Shown one piece after another: positions 14,839 through 22,278 of a stretch of 33,317 nt of DNA. The stretch covers positions 1 through 33,317 of the forward strand of contig JAFQEF010000005.1 of assembly GCA_017399165.1 (NCBI GenBank), given 5' to 3'. Each line of letters starts with the position of its first letter. Positions within the stretch are counted from its first letter, which is position 1. This DNA comes from Akkermansia sp. (GTDB taxonomy: Bacteria; Verrucomicrobiota; Verrucomicrobiia; Verrucomicrobiales; Akkermansiaceae). Position numbers and translations under genes: made by a program. Under the pieces are notes generated by a model that saw only the letters and a list, made by a program, of their open reading frames with translations, did not search any database and was not told where the DNA came from.

Positions 14839-16053
14839 ATGGAAGAGTCCAAAATCATCGTCGCTCTGGAGATTGGCACCACCAAAACCTGCATGGTGGT
14901 GGGAGAAGTGAACCCGGATGGCAGCTCTGCCGTCATCGGCTTGGGAGAGGTACCCAGCGAGGGCATACGCGCCGGCTGCATTATGGATGGTGACTTGGCC
15001 CGCCTGAACCTGAGCGATGCCTGGCAGCTGGCGCAAGACCACGCCAATGTGGATATTCAAAGCGTGTACCTCTCCGTCACTGGGGAGCACATCAAAGGGG
15101 AGGACGGCCATGGGTTCTGCTACCTGTCCTCTGAGCATGATACGATTACAGATGAGCATGTCACCTTGGTAAACCGCCATGCCGGTGAGCTGGAGCTACC
15201 GGCGGAGCGCATTGTTGTGAACAGCGAGACGGGCATCTACTGCATAGACGACCGCGATTTAGTATACGCCCCCGTGGGCATGCGTGCCCGCAAGCTTTCC
15301 GTACAAAGCCACATTATACACGGCAAGCGCAAGCCCCTGCAAGACACCCTGTTGTGCGTGCGCCAAGTACCGCTGGAGGTAGAGGCATTGGTGTTTGCCC
15401 CGCTGGCAACAGCACAACTGGTATTGGGGCGCAGAGAACGAGAGGAGGGTGCCCTGCTCATTGACATTGGCGGTGGCACAACAGATTTCATTTGCTATGC
15501 AGACGGCAACATTGTTGCCTGCGGCTGCATACCCCATGGCGGCAACTCCATTAACAAAGATATTATGGAGCTCTCCCCCACCCCCATGACCTTTGCCGCC
15601 GCAGAGAGCCTTAAGTGCAACCAAGGCAATGCCTTCGGGGATGTGAAAGATACCACCACCACCCATTATCGGGACGACAACGGGCAGGTGTACAGCATCT
15701 CCCGAGGCCTGCTCAACAACATTGTCAGAGACCGCTTGGCAGATATTCTGCAAAGTGTCAAAGACAGCATACCGCAACAAGTATGGGCGCGCTGCGGCAT
15801 GGCCGTATACCTCTCCGGCGGCAGCAGCCTGATGCTGGGGTTGGACCGCCTGGCTCAGTTCATATTCCGTGTACGCGTATACCAGCCATCTCAACCCGGC
15901 ATCGGGGCAGATTACTCCTACTTGGCAGACCCTCGCTACTGCACAGCTATTGGCCTGATTCGCTACGCCTTACAATATGAGGCCGACAACGCAGAACCCG
16001 AAAAACCCGGTCTGCTGCGCCGTATTCTGAGCATCTTCCGTAAAAAACGTTGA
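14839..16053 (+). CDS. ftsA: FtsA-type actin-like division ATPase, paralogue 2
   Basis: This second 404-residue FtsA aligns end to end with the first and keeps the same ATPase motifs (GTTKTCMVVGE, DIGGGTTDF, YLSGGSSLM) and many long identical blocks, among them RQVPLEVE and LADPRYCTAIGLIR. The most divergent part is the 1C subdomain (about residues 85-170), the surface used for polymerisation and partner contact in known FtsA. It also ends in a basic amphipathic helix (GLLRRILSIFRKKR). Both copies look catalytically intact, so a heteromeric FtsA filament or a division of labour is possible. It is 27 nt upstream of ftsZ. Confidence 0.9.
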   Translation: MEESKIIVALEIGTTKTCMVVGEVNPDGSSAVIGLGEVPSEGIRAGCIMDGDLARLNLSDAWQLAQDHANVDIQSVYLSVTGEHIKGEDGHGFCYLSSEHDTITDEHVTLVNRHAGELELPAERIVVNSETGIYCIDDRDLVYAPVGMRARKLSVQSHIIHGKRKPLQDTLLCVRQVPLEVEALVFAPLATAQLVLGRREREEGALLIDIGGGTTDFICYADGNIVACGCIPHGGNSINKDIMELSPTPMTFAAAESLKCNQGNAFGDVKDTTTTHYRDDNGQVYSISRGLLNNIVRDRLADILQSVKDSIPQQVWARCGMAVYLSGGSSLMLGLDRLAQFIFRVRVYQPSQPGIGADYSYLADPRYCTAIGLIRYALQYEADNAEPEKPGLLRRILSIFRKKR

Positions 16054-16080
16054 CCTTTCCATAAAAACTCTTCACTTACT

Positions 16081-17523
16081 ATGCTTCCCTACCAAACCAT
16101 TTCACGCAAAGAACACGGCATCTCCATTGTGGGCATCGGCGGGGCCGGTGCAGGCATTTTGCAATGCTTTGCGGGCTCCAGCGCAGATAATGTCAAGCTC
16201 TATACCGCCTCTTTAGATGAACGCATGGGGCGCAGTTTAGGGGAGAATGTACAATTTATTCAGCTGGGTGGCGGGCTTAACCATGGGTTGGGCTCCGGCG
16301 GAGACCCCGAGGTAGGGCGCCGCGCGGCAGAGGAGAGCCAAGCCGAGCTGGAGGCCATGCTTGCAGACACGCGCCTGCTGGTATTGGTAGCGGGGCTGGG
16401 TGGCGGCACGGGCTCCGGCGCTGCGCCGGTATTGGCCCGCATGGCACAAGAGCGCGGGGTATTCCTGGTATCCGTGCTGCTCATGCCTTTCAGTTTTGAA
16501 GGCAAACGCCGCCGCGCGCAGGCGGAAAAAGCGTATGAGGAGATTGCCCGGCTTACAGACATACTGTTCTGCTTTGAAAATGATTACATGGAGAACCTCT
16601 TCAACAACAACCGCGGGGCACGCGCCGTGTTTGAGGAGGTAGACCGCCTGCTGGCCAAGGCCACGGCATCCGTCCCCATGATGGCATCCTCCCCCGGCCT
16701 CATTAACCTGGGCTTGGATGAACTGGCAACCGCCTTGGAGAACAACGACAGCCGCTGCCTGTTCGGGGCAGGTAAAGGCTATGGCAACAACCGTGCAGAG
16801 CAGGCGGCACGCTCCGCGTTGGAGTCCCCGCTGGTGGCATACCGCGGATCCCTGCGCTATGCCCGCACCGTTATTGTGCATGTTGCCGGTGGTGAAAACA
16901 TGTCTCTGCATGAAATACGCGTTGCCGTTGAAACCGTTAAAGATGCCTTGGCAGATGAGGATGTGGCCCTCTTCTTCGGCACAACCGTGAAACCTCACTT
17001 GGGGGATGAAATGCGTGTTACCCTCATTGCCTCTGTCAATGCGGAGGAGTTCCAGGCAGGCATTGCCCGCCAAATAGAGGAGGAAAAAGCTGCCGCAGAG
17101 GCCGCCGCAGCCCGGCCCGAACCCCAACCGGAGCCCGCCCCCGAGGAAACCGAAGCAGAGGAAGAAACACCCGAGGATACCCCCGCGGATGAAACCGCCG
17201 ACATGTACGACGACGAACCCACGGACGACGCCCCCGAGGATGAAGCAGATGATGAGGAGGAGGAAGAGGAGCAACCTGAACCCACCTTAAACTTTGAGCC
17301 GGAGCAACCCATGCACCAGGCAGAGCTCATGCCCATGCAACCTGCCATGGCCCCCAAGCTCTCGGATGACGACCATGTGGAGCGCGCCCGCCGCCTCTTT
17401 GCAGAGGTAGACGGCACCGCAGATTACTCCCCTGCCCCCCGCAAGGCAGAATCCGGCGCCAAAGAGACCGCAGACTACAACAGCCTGCGCCACCACGACC
17501 TGCGCAGCATCTTCCCGGATTAA
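16081..17523 (+). CDS. ftsZ: Divergent FtsZ, tubulin-like division GTPase
   Basis: The 480-residue protein is FtsZ-like: GIGGAGAG near residue 19, GLGSGGDPEVGRRAAEES, and the GTP signature GGGTGSG at residues 107-113 (FtsZ usually has GGGTGTG; Ser here is the tubulin form). The T7 loop, which completes the GTPase site of the next subunit, reads LINLGLDEL at about 207-215. Asn209 is kept, but the family Asp two residues later is Gly211, and the second Asp is Glu214. A long acidic linker (about 345-415) leads to a C-terminal tail ending DLRSIFPD, which may be a variant of the FtsA-binding peptide. GTPase rate is probably altered. It is last in the ftsA-ftsA-ftsZ cluster. Confidence 0.9.
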   Translation: MLPYQTISRKEHGISIVGIGGAGAGILQCFAGSSADNVKLYTASLDERMGRSLGENVQFIQLGGGLNHGLGSGGDPEVGRRAAEESQAELEAMLADTRLLVLVAGLGGGTGSGAAPVLARMAQERGVFLVSVLLMPFSFEGKRRRAQAEKAYEEIARLTDILFCFENDYMENLFNNNRGARAVFEEVDRLLAKATASVPMMASSPGLINLGLDELATALENNDSRCLFGAGKGYGNNRAEQAARSALESPLVAYRGSLRYARTVIVHVAGGENMSLHEIRVAVETVKDALADEDVALFFGTTVKPHLGDEMRVTLIASVNAEEFQAGIARQIEEEKAAAEAAAARPEPQPEPAPEETEAEEETPEDTPADETADMYDDEPTDDAPEDEADDEEEEEEQPEPTLNFEPEQPMHQAELMPMQPAMAPKLSDDDHVERARRLFAEVDGTADYSPAPRKAESGAKETADYNSLRHHDLRSIFPD

Positions 17524-17552
17524 TCCGAAAAGCAAGTTCCCTACTCCTCAGC

Positions 17553-17597
17553 GTCAAGCTATACATGTTACACAATTGTAACACTATATAGCTTGAC
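17553..17597 (+). terminator. Terminator of the fts cluster
   Basis: Outer arms 17553-17563 and 17587-17597 (11 bp) enclose a second inverted repeat at 17567-17582. A pyrimidine-rich tract follows. The outer 3' arm contains the -35 box of the next gene. Confidence 0.7.
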
Positions 17598-17621
17598 TTC
17601 TCTTTCCCCGACAACTACCAT
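17593..17621 (+). promoter_or_regulatory. Promoter of the membrane-protein pair
   Basis: -35 TTGACT (17593-17598), 17 bp, -10 TACCAT (17616-17621), 9 nt before the ATG at 17631. The -35 box overlaps the last bases of the fts terminator. Confidence 0.55.
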
Positions 17622-17630
17622 AACAAACAG

Positions 17631-18509
17631 ATGGAAGCAACTGTGAATAAAAGCACAAAATACAGCAACGCCTTGAAGCGAGGGCTAGGCTACATACTGA
17701 TAACAATGGCTGAGCTTCTGGGGATTATTGTGTATCAAACAAAAGGAAATCCGCAATACTTCTTTAACTCTATAGAAAGCAAATACATCATTTTCACGGC
17801 AATCGGCATTTTATTGTTATGGATTTCCGTTTCCGGACTATATGCCTTTTTTCAAACAGGGGGCAAACGCGTGTATATAGCCGGGATTCTGGGCGTATTT
17901 TGGCCGGTCCCGCTTTTGGCGCTGATGCAATGGGGAACAAATGCCGAGAGGATTACCTCAGATATACTAACAGTAATAGCCTTTTTTGTACCGCCTACCC
18001 TTTATTTTGTACTTACCGAGCCGGGAACAAAGGGAAATTTGCGTAAAAGCATATATCACTTTGCAAAACATACAGTCTGTATAACCGTATGCATCATTGC
18101 GTTAATCCACTTATTTGCAGCAGCCCCGGCATTGACGCAACAAGAGGCCGCTCAGCTCATGAGCTTTACAGTAGACCAAGTGCAGACAAAAAACAAAAAG
18201 GTGCTTATACAGGCACGCATCATCAACCACACCCGCAAGCCCATTATACTGAAGTCGCCCCGTGCCGTTGTCAACGGGCACCCAAGCTCAGAGCGTCTTA
18301 TTTATTGCATGTGTTGCTCCGGCCATACCCTGCCAAACAACATGTATTTACCCGCCGGAGAGGAAGTACCCGTTACACTTTCATTTTGGCATGCAGATAT
18401 CACATACGGACTGTTTTTAACATTTGAATCATTGAGCATTGGTGGTAAAAAACATAAACTGTCGTTCCCCGGAGAAGATTACAATAACATAAGAGCAGAT
18501 ATACCTTAA
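17631..18509 (+). CDS. Membrane protein with C-terminal soluble domain, unknown function
   Basis: The 292-residue product has about five membrane helices (about residues 15-35, 48-68, 80-100, 108-128 and 145-168). A soluble, beta-rich C-terminal domain follows, with a CMCC cluster (RLIYCMCCSG, about residue 225). It resembles the next gene in size and layout, separated by only 3 nt. This suggests an ancient duplication and cotranscription. No domain family is recognised, and gene position after ftsZ does not by itself mean a division role. Base composition is more AT-rich than ftsZ. Confidence 0.65.
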   Translation: MEATVNKSTKYSNALKRGLGYILITMAELLGIIVYQTKGNPQYFFNSIESKYIIFTAIGILLLWISVSGLYAFFQTGGKRVYIAGILGVFWPVPLLALMQWGTNAERITSDILTVIAFFVPPTLYFVLTEPGTKGNLRKSIYHFAKHTVCITVCIIALIHLFAAAPALTQQEAAQLMSFTVDQVQTKNKKVLIQARIINHTRKPIILKSPRAVVNGHPSSERLIYCMCCSGHTLPNNMYLPAGEEVPVTLSFWHADITYGLFLTFESLSIGGKKHKLSFPGEDYNNIRADIP

Positions 18510-18512
18510 CTT

Positions 18513-19421
18513 ATGAGCCAGGATTTCAAAGACACCCTGTTACGCAGTAGCGTAGGCATGCTTATTTTGATAATCGAGTTGCTACTGCTCCCCCTATTAC
18601 CCATACACCCCCCCGCCTATGTACCCGAATTTTCGACCTTGCTTACATGGTACAGCTTGGTACTTATCGGGGCTACTTGGTGGTTGCTCAGCAAGTTATA
18701 CTCGCAATTCACCCCCGGGGGCTACCGGGTAAGAATAGCCGCATGGGTTGGCATCTGCTGGCCACTACCTATCACCCTTGCATTAGCCCGGCTTCATCCC
18801 GCCGTGGAGCTCTACAGCGCAACAGGCCCCATATTTAACCACCTTACGCTGCCGGTGCTCTGCATACTGCCAACCCTGCTTTTCTGCAAAACAGAGCCCT
18901 ACCCACAACCACCCGTGCTTGCGCCTCTACACAAGGGCAGGCATCTGCTATATATTGCAACTGCCATATTTGCAATACTCTTTACGCTTCATAACATATA
19001 TACCGCTAACACATTACCTGAGCCTATTTCAGGAAACAAAATACAAATAAGGGCAGAATACGCCTATGAAACAGAGGATTATCACGTGATAGTTGTTTAC
19101 CTCACCAACCACACCCAACACACCATTTTGATTGGCGACACCCCACAATCTATCGCAGGGGCAGGCCTTGACTCAACAGCGGGCTACAACTCCGTTTTCG
19201 ATACGCGAGACAACTCCCCTCACGCCCCACGCTGCGGGTTCCCCAAACTCTATACCATGGCTCTACAGCCGCAGGAAACAGAACATACACGTATGCTCTA
19301 TCGCAAAACAGCCCCTCACCAAACGCCCAACTCAATAGCACTAAGCTTTACCTACCTGCAAGTCGACAACAAAGTTTATACCCACCAAGTTTTTACCCTT
19401 AAAGGGGATATTGATAAGTAA
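18513..19421 (+). CDS. Membrane protein with C-terminal soluble domain, second of pair
   Basis: The 302-residue product has about five membrane helices (about residues 12-32, 44-62, 74-94, 108-126 and 148-166) followed by a C-terminal soluble domain. Parallel features with the gene before it are a GGYRVRIAAWVGICWPLP block against GGKRVYIAGILGVFWPVP, and NHTQHTILIG against NHTRKPIILK. This supports common descent though sequence is much diverged. Function is unknown. No Shine-Dalgarno sequence is seen, and coupling to the first gene is likely. Confidence 0.65.
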   Translation: MSQDFKDTLLRSSVGMLILIIELLLLPLLPIHPPAYVPEFSTLLTWYSLVLIGATWWLLSKLYSQFTPGGYRVRIAAWVGICWPLPITLALARLHPAVELYSATGPIFNHLTLPVLCILPTLLFCKTEPYPQPPVLAPLHKGRHLLYIATAIFAILFTLHNIYTANTLPEPISGNKIQIRAEYAYETEDYHVIVVYLTNHTQHTILIGDTPQSIAGAGLDSTAGYNSVFDTRDNSPHAPRCGFPKLYTMALQPQETEHTRMLYRKTAPHQTPNSIALSFTYLQVDNKVYTHQVFTLKGDIDK

Positions 19422-19680
19422 TGAGAGCATCTTTGCAGGTTTACCGGCCACCGATCAGTAATATAAAGCCTGTGTATAATTGAGCACCGGCGTTTTAGCG
19501 TTAAATTCACTTGGTGCTGCCAAGCCGAGCATCACCATGGCAGCGGTTTATTGCTGATTTTTTTCATCATTCTACGCATAGTAACATTAAACCGACGATG
19601 TAACAAATAATGATTTGCATACACGATTCAAGCTTGCGTTGTGGGCAGAATCGGGTATGATGTCATGAAATCATCTCATT
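19422..19680 (+). promoter_or_regulatory. Intergenic region with promoter of the TPR gene
   Basis: A likely promoter has -35 TTGCGT (19634-19639), 16 bp, -10 TATGAT (19656-19661), giving about 13 nt of leader before ATG 19681. The rest of the stretch shows no gene. Confidence 0.55.
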
Positions 19681-22173
19681 ATGGCATCTCTCTCGGCATA
19701 TATCGGCATGGCACTCAGCGGGCTCGTTTGTATAACGGGCAGCACGGTGTATGCCCAAAGCCTGAGCGGAGCTGCCAGAAACTACGGCACCGCCCGCAGT
19801 AAAAAGCCGGCCGATCCGGCAGAGTACTTTTTGGTGGCATTCGGGCTGTGTCAGGATGCCGAAAAAGCCTCGGCCGCCGGCAATTACGTGGAGGCCATGA
19901 AAAAAGCCCGGCAGGCAGAAAAAGTACTGGCCACCATAGTGAGGGACTACCCCACTTGGAAACCGGATATGGTGCGATTTCGCCGTGAAAAGCTGGCCGG
20001 CATGTTGGCTCAATACAAGCAGGCAGCTGCCAATGCCCCCATACCCACCGGCAAGCAACCCGGCAGAACCCTGCCCAAGGCAGACACCTTGATCCCCAAC
20101 CTGCCGGAGAGGCCGACGGACAACGGGCGATACATAGACCCCGACAGCGTGGTGCTCCCCAATTACGACACGACCGATAAAGAGCTTTACAACACCATTG
20201 CACGCCTTAAGGAGGAGTGCTCTCGCTTGGCCCGTGCCTACTCCGAGCTTGATGCTCAGCATAAAAATGTGCAGAAAGAGCTCGTGGCCTCTCAGTTGGA
20301 CATGAAAATGTACAAGGAGCGCTACGAAAAATTGCAGGCGGAGATTGCAAAGGAACGCAGCGTCAGTAACGAGTTGGTAGCCTCTTACGCCAAAAAATTG
20401 GCGGAGACGGAAGAGAAGCTCCGCGCGTCTGAGGCTGCGAGGGAGGCCGCAGAAAACCGTGCGGCAGAGCTGAGCACACAACTGGCAGAAACCCAGGCAG
20501 AGCTGGCGCGTGTTACCAAAGAGCGAGATGCCCTTAAGGCAGAAAACGAACAGCTGCGCGCCATCATCGAGCTGAATAACCCGGAGAAAACCAAGGCTCT
20601 TTTAGACCAAAACCTCACCCTGGCAGAGCAGCTCAAACAGGCTCGACAACGCGTGGCAGATTTAGAAGCTGCCGCCGCCGGTGCTACGGATGAAAATGAC
20701 GTGCTCAACCAACAGCTCGACAGCGCAAGAGATGAGGTAGAGCAACTGCGCGAACAACTCAGTGCCATTTACGATGAAAACCGTGGCTACCGCCGCCGTG
20801 TGTCTGAGCTGACGGAGCGACTCAACAACCTGGAGGCCGCCGCCAATGCCCAAGCCGCCCAACCCACCATTGACCCCGCCTTGGTGGAGGAAACAGAGGT
20901 GCTCAAAGACATCATTGCCAAGCAACGCCGCACCATTGAGATGCAGGAGGAAGGCCGCCAAATGATGCTTGAAACCTACAAGCAGCTCAAAAATGAAAAT
21001 AATGAGATGGTGGCACAGCTCCAAAAGCTTGAGGACGAAAGTAAGCTTGACCTGACCGATGCCGAAAAACGCCTCATCGAGGCGATTCGTAACGGCGAAA
21101 AAACAGAGGCCGAGCCCAATGCCGACACGGAGGCCGTGCGCCGCAGCCTTTCTATTGAAACACTTACCAAACAGGCAGATAACGCGTTTAACAAGAGCCG
21201 TTATACCGCTGCAGAGCAGCTCTACCGCACGCTTTACGACTACCAGCCGGACCACGTGCCCTGCCTCGTCAACTTGGGCACCATTTTGCTTTACCGCAAC
21301 AAGTGTGAGGAGGGTATTGAATACCTTACCCGCGCCACTCGCCTGGCACCGGATTTGCCCATCTCCTACTTCTTGGCAGGTATATGCTACTACCGCATGG
21401 ACCGCATGGAGGAGGCCGAGCAAATGTTCATATACACCATTGAGCTTGACCCCGCCAACGCGGAGGCATTCTTCTACTTAGCTAACATAGAGGGCATTAC
21501 AGGGCGCATAGATTTAGCACTCAGCCACTTTGCTGCAGCTGTTAAACTAAAGCCCACGCTGGCAGATGCCCACTATAACATGGCACGCCTGTATGCAGAG
21601 CAAGGCCGCATACCCGATGCCGCCCGTGCCTACGACCGCGCTATTCAGGCAGGTGCAGAGCCCGATACAGAGTTCGAAAACTACCTGCGCAATCACCCCG
21701 ACAACGCCAAACAACCCGGCGATGACTTGGTAGAGCAAATTCAACCCGAGGCAGAGGCTAAAAAGCTGAAGGATGAGCACCACCCCGATGCCGAGCCTGC
21801 TCAGGATGCAACGGAACAACCGCAGCAACCCGAGGACGGTACAGCTACCCCCACGGAGGAACCGCAGCCGCCTGTAGACCCCGTTGAGGCAGAGCGCCAA
21901 GCCGTGCTGGCAGAGATTGCCCGCTTGGCCACCGGCGGCACCAAGGCTGCCCCCACCCCCTCCTCTGCCGGCAATTCCACCAAGGTGGATAAGAGCCTCT
22001 TCGGCACCAAAACCGTGCGTGTCAAGAAAGGCCGCCATACCAGGAAGATTCGCCTGCGCCTCAAGCGCTCCGCCCCGCAGCGCATCCGTGAATCCGGCGG
22101 CGATATCAAGCTGCTCAACCCGCCCAAACCGGAAAAACAGCTCAAAAAAACCGGCCGTAAAAAGAGAAGATAA
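19681..22173 (+). CDS. Exported coiled-coil and TPR protein with basic tail
   Basis: The 830-residue product has a signal peptide ending near TVYAQS. Residues about 30-110 are helical. A very long coiled coil with heptads of E, A, L and K runs over about 165-430. Five or so TPR units (A-x-x-Y-x-x-x-x-x-x-P spacing) lie at about 495-660, then a Pro/Glu-rich low-complexity stretch (about 690-750). A strongly basic tail rich in Arg and Lys closes it (about 775-830). TPRs bind partner proteins and coiled coils give extended scaffolds, so an envelope-organising role in the periplasm is plausible. The basic tail could bind peptidoglycan, LPS or nucleic acid, but this is inference. I do not recognise the family. 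Confidence 0.75.
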   Translation: MASLSAYIGMALSGLVCITGSTVYAQSLSGAARNYGTARSKKPADPAEYFLVAFGLCQDAEKASAAGNYVEAMKKARQAEKVLATIVRDYPTWKPDMVRFRREKLAGMLAQYKQAAANAPIPTGKQPGRTLPKADTLIPNLPERPTDNGRYIDPDSVVLPNYDTTDKELYNTIARLKEECSRLARAYSELDAQHKNVQKELVASQLDMKMYKERYEKLQAEIAKERSVSNELVASYAKKLAETEEKLRASEAAREAAENRAAELSTQLAETQAELARVTKERDALKAENEQLRAIIELNNPEKTKALLDQNLTLAEQLKQARQRVADLEAAAAGATDENDVLNQQLDSARDEVEQLREQLSAIYDENRGYRRRVSELTERLNNLEAAANAQAAQPTIDPALVEETEVLKDIIAKQRRTIEMQEEGRQMMLETYKQLKNENNEMVAQLQKLEDESKLDLTDAEKRLIEAIRNGEKTEAEPNADTEAVRRSLSIETLTKQADNAFNKSRYTAAEQLYRTLYDYQPDHVPCLVNLGTILLYRNKCEEGIEYLTRATRLAPDLPISYFLAGICYYRMDRMEEAEQMFIYTIELDPANAEAFFYLANIEGITGRIDLALSHFAAAVKLKPTLADAHYNMARLYAEQGRIPDAARAYDRAIQAGAEPDTEFENYLRNHPDNAKQPGDDLVEQIQPEAEAKKLKDEHHPDAEPAQDATEQPQQPEDGTATPTEEPQPPVDPVEAERQAVLAEIARLATGGTKAAPTPSSAGNSTKVDKSLFGTKTVRVKKGRHTRKIRLRLKRSAPQRIRESGGDIKLLNPPKPEKQLKKTGRKKRR

Positions 22174-22253
22174 TACGGCAAAAGGCTAAATTACAAGAAT
22201 TTCAGCTTCCGGGTGTCATTTTTAACTCGCCAACGTGGGGGTGAATGTGGTAG

Positions 22254-22259
22254 TATACT
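22254..22259 (+). promoter_or_regulatory. -10 box of the antiporter operon
   Basis: TATACT at 22254-22259 has no good -35 box and lies 19 nt before the ATG at 22279. Confidence 0.4.
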
Positions 22260-22278
22260 CTACGTAATTTTTTGAGTT

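Noticed and set aside
16237..17274. 345-codon frame on the minus strand
   Set aside because: It is antisense to ftsZ, Gly/Cys-rich and without motifs.
16081..17523. Bacterial tubulin (BtubA/B type) because of GGGTGSG
   Set aside because: The N-terminal motifs, position behind ftsA, acidic linker and tail all fit FtsZ better.
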